From: Apostichopus japonicus
Taxonomy: Eukaryota; Echinodermata; Holothuroidea; Aspidochirotida; Stichopodidae
Direction: 5' to 3'
DNA length: 64,000 nucleotides
Assembly: GCF_037975245.1 (NCBI RefSeq)
Contig: NC_092564.1
Location: 4,617,484-4,681,483 of the forward strand
Made by a program: the position numbers and the translations under genes. Below the pieces are notes generated by a model. It was not told the DNA's origin, ran no database searches, and saw only the letters and a list, made by a program, of their open reading frames with translations. Shown here piece after piece: positions 27,601-35,716 of the stretch. Every line of letters starts with the position of its first letter. Position 1 is the first letter of the stretch.

Positions 27601-30600
27601 GAACGCTGCCCCCCAATTCGAACAGAAGGTCCCTTCTTCCAGTATAGTGCTACAGTAACTTCATCTTTGAAGACTCATGCACTTGATTGACAGGTTGGCT
27701 ATGTGGACATTAGTCTAACTGGATTAGGTTTTTAAAAGCTTCAGCAGATTGGGCGCTAATAGACTCCTCAGATAGATAGGTAGAAGGTACTTTTGTGAAC
27801 CAAAAAATCTTTTGGAAAAAACCCCTTGAACAATCAGCCTGTTTTTGACAAGGATATCTGAGGAGATTAACTGAGGAATGAAAACTACCATATTATTTGT
27901 GCTTCATTATGCAAAGTACAAGAATGAGGGTTTGTTTCCTGATTCAAATATTTGTCTTGGCCAAAGTGGTTCCATTTGACAATGTTGTTATTGTTGTTTT
28001 GCTGAATGCCAAAATGATAAGTTGCCAGTTAATGAGACTTCATTTGAGGAAGAATTTGTCGTGAAAGAAAATACTGACACATATATATAAAGGAGAATGT
28101 GCCCAGGATTTCCTGAGTGCTGGGTATACTGATCGCCTTCCTGGGGGAGGGGTTTGAGAATTTTTTCGATTTTTGAAGGTGCTCAGATGTGTAGCTTTTT
28201 AAGCACATACACAAGTACTAGTTTTGCTAACAAGTTACATTTTTTTTCAAGTTATGTTGAATATATTGTTAGAAATGTCGGGATTTTAGATGAAAATAGT
28301 GCTGGGCGAGATTCACGATTTTTAAGACAGTGCTGGGCGGTAATTTTTAGTGCTGGGCGGGGCCGCCCAGCATGGGCACATCCCTGGATATCAGGTTCAT
28401 AGACCTTAAAATTCTCACTTTCATGCAGACTATCATGTATGGATGGACATGGCCAATGATTATAGTAGCCTTGAGATGGATATAAACATGACTTTTATCT
28501 GTTAGCCATTACTATACCATTCATATCTGAATCCATGGCCTGTGTCAGGTTTTCAATAATGATACAAAATAACTTGGTCATGTTCCCTTTATTACTAGAC
28601 ATGAGACATATCTGTGTGTTCTATACATCAAACTGTGGTCGTGCAATGCCAACTTTTGGTTCAGTTTCTATGAATGTTACAGAAGGCTGTTGGCATTGCC
28701 GTTGAGCTCAATGGAATCGAGAAAGACGGCTTGTCGGTGTCATTCAGTTAATAACCCTAAATGAAATACAGTATTGCTCTCGTTGTTCACACATTAATGT
28801 GCAGATATCGTGAGGGCTTCGTGGTCAAGTGGTTAAGGCAGTGGACTTGTGATCTAAGGATTACAGGTTCGAGCCCTGGCCAGATCATTGTGTTGTGTCC
28901 TTGGGCAAGGCGCTTTATCTCCATTGCCTCTCTTCACCCAGGTGTATAAATGGGGACCTGTGAGGTAACTTGTACATATAGTTGCGTGCGCCGGTTTGTG
29001 GCTGCACCCTATGGGAAGTCCCCCGGGGGACACGTGGTTGTGGTGCACTGTGGTGCCCCAGGAGAGATTGATTGAATTGTGCACACTTTGGTGTGTGGGT
29101 GTGACAAGTTACCAATGACCAGGGGTTAAGTTGTAAAGTCGTGTGAGGAGGCATTAGCCTTATACAAGACTGTAAACCTTCAACTTTTTAACTTTAAAAC
29201 AAACACATCAACCAAAAACATTGAGGCACAGAGGAAGCAGTCCCTCAAGTGCTCAGTATATACACAGAGTCATGGACGGTACCATATTTTCGTGATATTA
29301 AAATAATTTTGATATCACATACTGAGTCCATGCTAACATAAAAATTTCGATGGTTGCCTTTTGTCGTAATAGCGATTTCTTCTTGATCATCAAATTGCGT
29401 TGTAGTCCTGTCTATGCTGTGTTACATGAGAATTACTGAGCGATAGGTCAAAGTTTGACCCAGCACTTGTGTTTTGGGTCATTTATTTTGAAGTGTTCAC
29501 CAGTTTGAGATTTGCAGTCCAACACCCCCCCCCACTCGATCTGTGTTCTGTGTATCGTAAATACTATGTCAAACCTGTCAATGAGTTGGTAGACATCACA
29601 ATTAAGGCTTTAAAGACTCGCCCCAAACCGTGTGCGGCCATCTGGAAAAATTAACTTTCCCTTGCTTGTAAGTGACATTTTGTTTGTGTCACTACAAAAT
29701 GCACACAGTAATAAAACGTGATACCTTGTTATCTTTTATCTACAGTAGCTGCATGTACTGACTGTGCATTACTGTCTAATTACCGACGGTAGCAAGCTGT
29801 GTATTTATTTTCTGGGATCGATGGTGGTGTCTAACACTTCTGTTACACCTCATTCGAAACTAGGTCAGATTACCGGCATGAGACTTTTCTTTGTGCGCGA
29901 GTTTTCACACCCTTTAAGTATTGAATAACACTTTACCTGCAATGTACTTTCCCTTCTATTTGGTCAGATGAGCCTGATTCAGGCTTGAACATGGGAAGAG
30001 CCAAGACCTCACTGAAAAAAACAACAACAACAAAACAAACATGAATAGTGTAATTTATGTTCAAAAGTCTTTCTTTTCCTGCAAAAAAGGTATAAGAGAG
30101 TGACTTTTTGAATATTATCAAACATTAATTATTATAAAATGATGACAATGGTTTTTTATTACATGTCAAGTAATATGTACTTCTGAAAAATTCCAATCAA
30201 GGCAGATTAGTGAGTACAGGAAGATAATGTTTACTCTTGACGAGAAAACTTAATTCTCCTTTTTGGAGTCACCAGGAAATGAATTCAGTGCCAAGCACAT
30301 TTCCTAAATGATATATCACATTTATCTAATAATTAAGATGTCGAGACTTATCAGTTTCTGAATATTCTTAAAGGGAGGTTTTATTAACCCACAGCAAACA
30401 AGAACACCACTGATCCATTATCAGTCTGGTATCATCAGATATCAATATGCATCAGTCATTTGATATGATAAGATATATCCAATACCTACCCTGTGGCTAT
30501 GGCAAGTACAGGACTATATTAAAGAAAACTTTTGCCAGTCTTCTGTCTGGGGTTTTGGTGAATTATAAATTTGCGAAAATGGTTGTACACCAAAATTGAT

Positions 30601-31127
30601 ACATGATGGCGATTCTGACTGAATTATAATCTTGTGGGTACACTTGGTCCTTGTTTTTGCAGCCTCGGAGAGTTGGTATGGGGGTATTGTTGTTTGATCA
30701 ATAAAACATCAAACTTATTCCTGTTCTAGACATGATATTGGTAAATAGTTACTGTACCTCATGTTGTAAGCACCAGTGTCTGACTCAGTAACCAGCCCAA
30801 ACATGCTCTGGCAAGGGGATATTATTGTTTGTTCAATGAAACATCAAACTCATTCCTGTTCCAGATATGATATTGGTAAATAATTACCTCATGTTGTAAG
30901 CACCAATGCCTAACTTGGTACCCAGCCCAAACATGCTCTGGCAAGGGGATATTATTGTTTGTTCAATGAAACATCAAACTCATTCCTGTTCCAGCCATGA
31001 TATTGGTCAATAATTACCTCATGTTGTAAGCACCAGTGCCTAACTCAGTACCCAACCCAGACAGATTTGTATCAAAATCAGCCACAAGGCCTTCCTCTAG
31101 GCTCTGACTGTATACACTCCAGGCCAT
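9661..31127 (-). CDS. TFCP2: CP2/LSF family transcription factor, complete, 14 coding exons (gene-level entry)
   Basis: The coding sequence joins 31127-31018, 30011-29937, 27336-27192, 24783-24571, 23117-22971, 21950-21840, 20769-20684, 19400-19304, 16079-15983, 15631-15541, 13896-13847, 12490-12348, 11611-11560 and 9698-9661. This gives 1455 nt and 484 residues, close to vertebrate TFCP2 and TFCP2L1 (about 480-500). Every junction is GT..AG and every phase matches. In order the protein has an N-terminal MAWS..GAYNMSEVLALP segment, a CP2/Grainyhead-type DNA-binding domain (about residues 37-245, with FLWDP and KHGGEKG motifs), a [12 protein letters not shown] basic stretch, a Pro/Ser/Asn-rich linker, a SAM-like domain (about 335-395, [18 protein letters not shown]) and a C-terminal oligomerisation region (QGPTGIRV, ending TIVMK). 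CP2 proteins are nuclear, oligomeric DNA-binding factors. The symbol names the family; choosing among TFCP2, UBP1 and TFCP2L1 is not possible, and an invertebrate may have one pre-duplication gene. Confidence 0.95.
9825..10186. mobile_element. TTAA-flanked MITE, copy 1 (362 bp)
   Basis: It starts TTAAAGGCATTGAAGTCTCG and ends TCTTCACACCCTTTAA. The inner ends are inverted (AGG..TTGAAG against CTTCA..CCT) and both borders are TTAA, as produced by piggyBac-type insertion. A closely related copy lies at 29602-29917. This copy lies 126 bp into the last CP2 intron. Confidence 0.75.
10290..11373. mobile_element. hAT-type MITE, outer element of a nested pair
   Basis: It begins CAGTGGCGGCGGAACCGG and ends CCGCCGCGCCTG, with an identical 8-bp flank ACTGAATG at 10282-10289 and 11374-11381. 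Its right half contains GTACGCTCCGCGCC and GTGGCGCTCCGCTTAGATAG blocks shared with the element at 35717. Subtracting the inner element leaves about 684 bp, close to the 650 bp of that relative. It lies in the last CP2 intron. Confidence 0.9.
10656..11055. mobile_element. hAT-type MITE nested in the element at 10290
   Basis: It begins TAGTGGCGGAGCG and ends GCTCCGCCACTG, so the termini are inverted repeats. The flanks CCCTAACT (10648-10655) and CCCTTACT (11056-11063) match at 7 of 8 bases, consistent with a slightly aged target duplication. It carries a further copy of the TACGCTCCGCGCC block. Confidence 0.82.
11560..11611 (-). CDS. TFCP2: CP2 coding exon 13
   Basis: This 52-nt exon reads [17 protein letters not shown] plus one base, as in the MIQNF.EE..F.L segment near the end of TFCP2. 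The acceptor is TTGTCACAG and the donor GTCAGT. Confidence 0.92.
12348..12490 (-). CDS. TFCP2: CP2 coding exon 12, C-terminal oligomerisation region
   Basis: This 143-nt exon encodes (V)[19 protein letters not shown], then [21 protein letters not shown]. The YHA-YL and QGPTGI-V motifs are diagnostic of the LSF/CP2 C terminus. The acceptor is CCATCGCAG and the donor GTACTT. Confidence 0.96.
12958..12989 (-). ncRNA. Hammerhead-like hairpin motif of a dispersed repeat, copy 1
   Basis: On the minus strand: TATGAAGA, then hairpin GATCC-TGCTA-GGATC, then GAAACGT. It differs from the hammerhead CUGANGA core at its first positions. It is shared with 62981 on the other strand. A function is not shown. 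Confidence 0.3.
13847..13896 (-). CDS. TFCP2: CP2 coding exon 11
   Basis: This short 50-nt exon encodes [16 protein letters not shown], equivalent to the [12 protein letters not shown] segment after the SAM-like domain in vertebrate CP2 proteins. Acceptor GCACACAG and donor GTAAGT; both split codons are restored. Confidence 0.94.
14418..15386. mobile_element. Second hairpin-ended element of the same kind
   Basis: The left end is GATTCCTTGCCA. The right end, 15358-15386, is a hairpin GATTCCTTTTGCC...GGCAAGGAATATC whose 3' arm is inverted relative to the left end. The interior shows diverged direct repeats with TTTGAGTTA, TGACCTTTGA and 'agtatgaag' blocks, and a CACATACACACAC stretch near the right end. 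It is a relative of the element at 16547. Confidence 0.5.
15541..15631 (-). CDS. TFCP2: CP2 coding exon 10, SAM-like domain
   Basis: This 91-nt exon encodes (G)[19 protein letters not shown] followed by [10 protein letters not shown](R), the second half of the SAM-like domain. The acceptor is TCTCCTCAG and the donor GTGAGT. Confidence 0.95.
15983..16079 (-). CDS. TFCP2: CP2 coding exon 9, start of SAM-like domain
   Basis: This 97-nt exon encodes [19 protein letters not shown] then [13 protein letters not shown](G). The 'W L..NRF..Y..LF.NFSG' pattern matches the start of the SAM-like domain of LSF proteins. The acceptor is TACCGCAG and the donor GTAAAT. Confidence 0.93.
16547..19086. mobile_element. 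Helentron/HINE-like candidate: terminal hairpin, internal tandem repeats, microsatellite
   Basis: The left end GGTTCCTTGCTG is an inverted copy of the right end CAGCAAGGAACC. The right end is itself a hairpin (19061-19086, stem GGTTCCTT..). The interior carries about five copies of a repeat starting ACTTTGACC (17117, 17513, 17912, 18207, 18466; the first two periods are 396 and 399, later ones shorter) and a (CA)n tract at 19013-19043. This architecture is known from DINE-1/HINE-type non-autonomous Helitron relatives and from bivalve pearl-like elements. The assignment is inference. It lies in the intron between CP2 coding exons 8 and 9. Confidence 0.5.
19304..19400 (-). CDS. TFCP2: CP2 coding exon 8, linker
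   Basis: This 97-nt exon encodes a Ser/His/Asn-rich linker ([19 protein letters not shown]...) ending AYEI. Acceptor TTATCCGCAG and donor ATA|GTAAGG keep frame. The alternative donor further on (AGGAAG|GTATTA) would break the frame into exon 9. Confidence 0.8.
19944..20209. mobile_element. Probable old hAT-type MITE, 266 bp
   Basis: The ends CAGTAATGTAGCATGG and (from the complement) CAGTGGTGTATCTAGG are imperfect inverted repeats. The flanks GGCTAACC (19936-19943) and AGTTAACC (20210-20217) agree at 6 of 8 positions. The interior has the C-rich GGGCCCC blocks typical of these elements. It lies in the intron between CP2 coding exons 7 and 8. Confidence 0.5.
20684..20769 (-). CDS. TFCP2: CP2 coding exon 7, linker
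   Basis: This 86-nt exon encodes a Pro/Asn/Ser-rich linker ([15 protein letters not shown]..., DQTSFSSVD). The linker is poorly conserved in this family, so the call rests on frame continuity with both neighbours (acceptor ACCAACAG, donor GTACGT) and position. Confidence 0.85.
21174..21218 (+). repeat. Three-copy 15-bp repeat AGTAGGGCCATGATC
   Basis: Three head-to-tail copies, the last diverging at its end (ATGAATC). It lies in the intron between CP2 coding exons 6 and 7. Confidence 0.85.
21840..21950 (-). CDS. TFCP2: CP2 coding exon 6, basic segment
   Basis: This 111-nt, phase 0 exon of 37 codons encodes [18 protein letters not shown] followed by [13 protein letters not shown], the Lys/Arg-rich end of the CP2 DNA-binding region. 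The acceptor is TTTTCACTAG and the donor GTAAGC. Confidence 0.95.
22747..22767. repeat. (GT)n microsatellite
   Basis: About 10 GT units, followed by a G-rich stretch, in the intron between CP2 coding exons 5 and 6. Confidence 0.9.
22971..23117 (-). CDS. TFCP2: CP2 coding exon 5, DNA-binding domain
   Basis: This 147-nt, phase 0 exon reads [19 protein letters not shown] and ends [10 protein letters not shown]. The [10 protein letters not shown] block is the most conserved segment of the CP2 domain. The acceptor is CTTGACAG and the donor GTAAAT. Confidence 0.96.
24571..24783 (-). CDS. TFCP2: CP2 coding exon 4, DNA-binding domain core
   Basis: This 213-nt, phase 0 exon of 71 codons begins [16 protein letters not shown] and contains [15 protein letters not shown] and MIEFLWDP, strongly conserved in CP2 proteins. 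The acceptor is CTTGACAG and the donor GTCAGC. Confidence 0.96.
25815..27150 (+). repeat. 71-bp minisatellite, 18 units
   Basis: The unit is 71 bp (ATTATTTTCAAGATGGACTC, then ACTGTGGGCAGGGAGG, then the palindrome-centred TCGGACATGTCCGGATAATT, then TCAGGTACTGTTGA). Some units are 70 or 72 bp, and two carry an extra 9-bp ATTATTTTT-like insert. A four-unit block of 293 bp is itself duplicated (25971-26159 compared with 26264-26452). Open frames across it on both strands reflect repetition, not coding. It lies in the intron between CP2 coding exons 3 and 4. Confidence 0.95.
27192..27336 (-). CDS. TFCP2: CP2 coding exon 3, start of DNA-binding domain
   Basis: This 145-nt exon encodes [18 protein letters not shown] and [16 protein letters not shown], a hallmark of the CP2/Grainyhead fold. 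The acceptor is TTTACAG and the donor GTAGAG. It lies next to the 71-bp minisatellite in the following intron. Confidence 0.95.
28090..28383. mobile_element. Possible hAT-like MITE
   Basis: The left part contains GAATGTGCCCAGG and the right end reads, from its complement, CAGGGATGTGCCCATGC, a short inverted match. Several GTGCTGGGCG repeats lie near the right end. No convincing target duplication was found, so the boundaries are tentative. Confidence 0.35.
28814..29190 (+). mobile_element. tRNA-derived SINE
   Basis: The head is tRNA-like, with a pol III A box (TGGTCAAGTGG, 28823-28833) and a perfect B box (GGTTCGAGCCC, 28866-28876). A body follows containing CTTGGGCAAGGCGCTTTATC and a GTGTATAAATGGGGACCTG stretch, of a type I recall from SINEs of marine invertebrates and deuterostomes. 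The tail runs into a T/A-rich stretch near 29190. It is inserted in the intron between CP2 coding exons 2 and 3. Exact ends are uncertain because no clear target duplication was found. Confidence 0.82.
29602..29917. mobile_element. TTAA-flanked MITE, copy 2 (316 bp)
   Basis: This is the same family and orientation as the element at 9825. Shared blocks include ACTCGCCCCAAAC, ATACCTTGTTATCTTTTATC, TTTTCTGGGATCGATGGTGG and TTCGAAACTAGGTCAGATTA. Its TTAA borders lie at 29602-29605 and 29914-29917. It ends 20 bp from the donor of CP2 coding exon 2. Confidence 0.75.
29937..30011 (-). CDS. TFCP2: CP2 coding exon 2
   Basis: This 75-nt exon has acceptor TTTTTTCAG and donor GTAAAG. It reads (S)[15 protein letters not shown]... 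and ends GKVHC(R), the conserved segment just before the CP2 DNA-binding domain. Both split codons are restored on joining. Confidence 0.93.
30684..31072. repeat. 130-bp triplication covering the end of CP2 coding exon 1 and its splice donor
   Basis: TACCTCATGTTGTAAGCACC starts at 30755, 30885 and 31015, an exact 130-bp period. On the minus strand each copy reads the GAYNM end of coding exon 1 followed by a GT donor (GTAATT at 31017 and 30887, GTACAG at 30757). Intron sequence with CATCAAAC.CATTCCTGTTC is included in each unit. Confidence 0.9.
31018..31127 (-). CDS. TFCP2: CP2 coding exon 1 (start codon)
   Basis: The ATG at 31127-31125 opens MAWSVYSQS..., and the exon encodes 36 residues ending GTGAYNM, as at the N terminus of CP2 proteins. 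A TTGCAG acceptor precedes 31140, leaving 13 nt of 5' UTR in this exon, so an upstream non-coding exon must exist. The donor is ATGAG|GTAATT. The last 50 or so bases and the donor are repeated twice more downstream, at 130-bp spacing. Confidence 0.93.
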
Positions 31128-31953
31128 GGTGTGATTCTGCCTGCAATTAAAAGGAAAGGAAACAACATAACTTTATGTATACATTCGTAGCAGCTGATAC
31201 AATAATATATCATGTTTAAATCCATCCAAAGTGAAAGTTTAGCATAAATGTTTTATTTTATCTTGTATAGTATAAGATGTTTTTTGTTTTTTTTCTACTG
31301 TAAGAAACTTTCTGTTCATAAGTGGTAAAAACACCTGTAATTCAAAGGAAGCCTTGATGCAAGACAGCAATAACTTCAACAAAGCTGCACCTCCCCCCTA
31401 TAGGGCACACCATCTTTTAAGTAGCACTTTAATAATTCTTAGAGGTTAATATTCTGTGGAATCAGACTTTTTGATAGATCTGCCAAGCAAGTTCTCAACC
31501 AGGAACCCTTATTTGGTAGCTCTTGAGACACAGTTTGGCATACAAAGCCAGCAGTCATTCATACAGGAAAACTTTAAGTATGTTCTAAGAAGGGAGGGTA
31601 GGTAATCAGTGCCTATTGGATTGAAAGTTGGGAATGGCAGAATAGAAAACTGCAGCTACAGTAGTACAATAATTATTATCAGCAAAATTCTATTAAAGAC
31701 ACTCTCATGCAATAAAAATCACATTCAAAATAGCTTGTTCCACTGTGATTAAAAACTGTTAAATCAAAGGTATTTCACAAAATGCAGCTATATTCATATT
31801 GTCATTATAAACAACAACAAAACGAATGCATTTACTTCTGTATTATAACACTAGGAAAAATTGAAATGGCTCTAACTTCAATTATATTTTTCCTCAGTTG
31901 GGGGCACTTCCCTGAATTTTGTGACAATTTGAAAGCTGAGCTTGTGTCTGGAT

Positions 31954-32571
31954 GTGGCAGAACTGAACTGTAGCTGTTTCATCATCCTAAACGTGGCAGC
32001 ATTATAATACAGCTGTTTTATCGTCCTGGATGTGGCAGCACTGTACTGCAGCTGTTTCATTATCCTGGATGTGGCAGCACTGTACGGCAGCTGTTTGACA
32101 TCCTGAATATGGCAGAACTCTACTGTAACTGTTTTGTCATCCTTAATTTGGCAGCACTGTACTGTACAGTAGCTGTTATATCATCCTGGATGTGGCAGCA
32201 CTGTACTGTAGCTGTTTTGTCATCCTGGATGTGGCAGCATTGTACTGTAGCTGTTTTGTCATCCTTAATGTGGCAGAACTGTACTGCAGCTGTTTTATGA
32301 TCCTGGATGTGGCAGCATTGTACTGTAGCTGTTATATCATCCTGAATGTGGCAGCATTGTACTGCAGCTGTTTTATGATCCTTGATGTACTGTAGCAGCA
32401 CTCTACTGCAGCTGTTTTATGATCCTGGATGTGGCAGCATTGTACTGCAGCTGTTATATCATCCTGAATGTGGCAGCATTGTACTGCAGCTGTTTTATGA
32501 TCCTTGATGTAGCAGCACTCTACTGCAGCTGTTTTGTCATCCTGGATGTGGCAGCATTGTACTGTAGCTGT
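31954..32571 (+). repeat. 39-bp minisatellite, left part
   Basis: The unit is GTGGCAGCACTGTACTGTAG followed by CTGTTATATCATCCTGAAT, with variants. The period of 39 (13 codons) keeps several frames open on both strands. It lies between the CP2 start codon and the presumed leader exon, and is interrupted by the hAT element at 32572. Confidence 0.93.
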
Positions 32572-34015
32572 TAGTGTTGCGCCGATATCACCAATATCTG
32601 TTTTGGCCGATATCCGATATTATCATCCAATATCGGTCCGATACCGATACGATACCGATATTTTTTAACAGACAAAATAAAATGGACGCAGTAAATGTGA
32701 GCCTTAACATCGTAAAGACTTACAAGTTGCTTACAGTGTTAACGTATGCTTGCAAATATGCATCTTAATTAGGTTACGAACTGTCGATCACAATGTAAAA
32801 GTTATAATTTATTGAGGTTATACTCAATGTACAACTTATTCACTTGACCGTATAGAGGGAAAAAAAACTGAAAATCAGTAGAGAAATGACCAATTGTGTA
32901 CGGAAAGTAAGGTGGTACCATTTTCAAATATTACGAAAGATCGAGCAAAACACTTTCGAAAAATTCACGCAAAACTGGCATATCGTACTAAATGCAACTA
33001 ATGTCATGTAAACAAGGATCTAGTGCATCCATTTATGAATATACCGTAAGACCACATCTGTTGTTACGCGGGGAGAAAAGAAAGTATTTTCTAGAATTTC
33101 CAAAAATACGGAAGAAATAATATCCTACCATAGTTAAGTGTATAACAAATAGCCTAACCACCTCGGCGGTTACAGATCTCACGTAACAAAAAAGTTCCTT
33201 GGCAACGTGCCAAAAATGTTAACAAACACGTGTTACACAGGGTATGAGCTCACAGTGATTGGGAAGGTACCTGGGAAAATTAACAGCACAGGCACCGTGG
33301 TAGTTGGGTATAGGGTTAAACACTGCAGTTGTAAAAATGTACGCATAGTGCACGCTATTCATTGTTAGGCAGTCTAGAAACGGGGCTTTGCTGAACGTTG
33401 TTTGTTTCATAATATCGGACGTTTTGTAAGTTGCACGTTTTAAAGATTGAAAGACAGATTAAATCTCTTTTCATTTTATAACATTATATAGGTACTCTAA
33501 CTTGTCATTTTAAAATTTAGCAGTTTCGTGACAATTTAAATAAAAAAAAGTTGTCAGTATTTTATGTTCGCGGGAAATTGAACAAGGTTTTTCAACTTTG
33601 CTGAACTGTGCGGTTAAACATCATGTTCAAGGTTTTCACGGAGGCCTTTGAGAAAATGAATGGTTAAAGTACAGTGTATGCTGCACTAATGCTGTGTGTA
33701 GGCCAAGGTTCACGAAGGTCATTGGTTATATTCGCGCGCCGTAGACATGTTTTTAGAGGTTACGGAGGGTCAGGTTTCCATGGATATTAATCGAAAATGA
33801 ATCTGAGTTTAACTGACGCTAAAGAAATGGATCGTCTTGGGCAGATTAACAGATCATTGCAAGTATAAAGAAGTAACTCTGCTGTTAAAAAGAAAAGTTC
33901 AATATCGGTTTGCTGTTATCGGCAATTAGGCAAAATTTTACCGATACCGATATGCTGCCGATATTGCAAATATCGGCCGATACCGATATTGAAAACGATT
34001 ATCGTAGCAACACTA
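32572..34015. mobile_element. Non-autonomous hAT-type element, 1444 bp
   Basis: The termini are inverted (TAGTGTTGCGCCGATATC at the left; the right end reads CTAGTGTTGC from its complement). Subterminal regions are packed with CCGATA/TATCGG motifs on both sides. An identical 8-bp sequence GTAGCTGT lies at 32564-32571 and 34016-34023. It is inserted inside the 39-bp minisatellite; removing it and one target copy restores the repeat. No transposase frame is present. Confidence 0.92.
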
Positions 34016-34715
34016 GTAGCTGTTATATCATCCTGAATGTGGCAGCACTGTACTGCAGCTGTTTTGTCATCCTTAATTTGGCAGCACTCTACTGCAACTG
34101 TTTTATGATCCTGGATGTGGCAGCACTGTACTGTAGCTGTTATATCATCCTGAATGTGGCAGCACTGTACTGTAGCTGTTATATCATCCTGAATGTGGCA
34201 GCACTGTACTGTAGCTGTTATATCATCCTGAATGTGGCAGCACTGTACTGTAGCTGTTATATCATCCTGAATGTGGCAGCATTGTACTGCAGCTGTTATA
34301 TCATCCTGAATGTGGCAGCATTGTACTGCAGCTGTTTTATGATCCTTGATGTAGCAGCACTCTACTGCAGCTGTTTTGTCATCCTGGATGTGGCAGCATT
34401 GTACTGTAGCTGTTATATCATCCTGGATGTGGCAGCACTCTACTGTAGCTGTTTTGTCATTCTTAATGTGGCAGAACTGTACTGCAACTGTTTTATGATC
34501 CTGGATGTGGCAGCACTGTACTGTAGCTGTTATATCATCCTGAATGTGGCAGCACTGTACTGCAGCTGTTTTGTCATCCTTAATGTGGCAGCACTCTACT
34601 GCAACTGTTTTATGATCCTGGATGTGGCAGCACTGTACTGTAGCTGTTATATCATCTTGAATGTGGCAGCACTGTACTGCAGCTGTTTTAAGTTCCTGGA
34701 TGTGGCAGCATTGTA
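34016..34715 (+). repeat. 39-bp minisatellite, right part
   Basis: This continues the array at 31954 after the hAT insertion, with about 18 units. The plus-strand frame at 33910-34755 repeats a 13-residue unit (NVAALYCSCYIIL). I treat it as non-coding, because the minus strand is also open through the array and the frame starts inside the transposon. Confidence 0.93.
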
Positions 34716-35303
34716 CTGTGAATGGCCAACTTGTCAGCTATCAAGTTATGGGTAGGATTAAGCTAGTGAGAACTTCACAAGGACCACATTGCTTTGACGA
34801 ATTAGTTGATGGGGCAATCATATGGAACATGCTACCTTGAAGACAATATGTATCGCACAAAATATGCTAGAAAGTCAAAAAAACATCAATTAGTCTCAGA
34901 GTTTACAGTTCAAATCCTGATAAATTAAATTATAGCCTACCCAGAAGTTAGAACTATTTTTGAATTCCTCATGTTGCATTTTGATGAAACTGCAAATTTC
35001 CACATTTGTTTCGTCAAAATGACATTTCTTCGCATTCGCTTTGAAGTTTTACAGAAGCGATCGACGCTTCCAATAAGGGCTCTGTACCACTAAGGTGAAT
35101 AATGTTATGATGCATGACGTAGACTAGGCCTAAGCTATCTTAGGGCTAAGAGTCTGTGATGATGTGGTACTAGTAAGTAGTACTATATAGTAGTAGTAGT
35201 ACTAGTAACATTAGCAAATGAAACAAAATAAATGTAAAGCTCAAACAAAAATGTACACATTTTCAAAGGAAGAATTAACAACGGAAGCAAATAAATATAT
35301 TAC

Positions 35304-35450
35304 CTAAGACGTGCTTGGTAGTTTTACACAGTTGGCACGTTCTCTTGCCTCGCGTCTTCTGATTTTAATCTCGCGGTTGACTTCAGTAGCTGTTGTTTAC
35401 GTTTTCAGTCCGCTCAAAGGGAACGAGACTACGTACGAGTAGAGTACAGT
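35304..35450 (-). promoter_or_regulatory. Possible CP2 5' non-coding exon and promoter zone
   Basis: The first coding exon begins with an acceptor 13 nt before the ATG, so a leader exon is needed upstream. A good minus-strand donor (CTTAG|GTAATA) ends at 35304, and the sequence to about 35450 has several CpG dinucleotides, unlike its AT-rich surroundings. There is no direct evidence for the transcription start; the upper limit is a guess. Confidence 0.3.
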
Positions 35451-35716
35451 CAACACTGGATCGCCAATTGTCAGATTGAAGATAGCAGTAATTGGTCATC
35501 ACAGACTTCAAAGCAGCAATGATAGCGTGAAAGTGCGAAGCATATTCAGTCACACTTTCCATGTACATTCACCTGACACAGAACAACTTATATTGGATAT
35601 TGTGAGAACCAGTTACCCAACATTCATCAAAGAGCTATACCTGATCTGCAATGTGTTACTTGATTCCCACATAAGTTAATACAATGCTATTGAAAAGAAA
35701 AAACATCAACCGACAT

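Noticed and set aside
28814-28886. A functional tRNA gene
   Set aside because: The A and B boxes are good, but the acceptor and anticodon stems pair poorly and the sequence continues into a SINE body.
31954-34715. Idea that the regularly spaced 39-bp repeats are a CRISPR array
   Set aside because: The units abut head to tail with no unique spacers, and the DNA is clearly eukaryotic.
35476-35679. A plus-strand gene divergent from the CP2 gene
   Set aside because: The 67-codon frame has no recognisable motif, and the region is better explained as upstream sequence of the CP2 leader exon.
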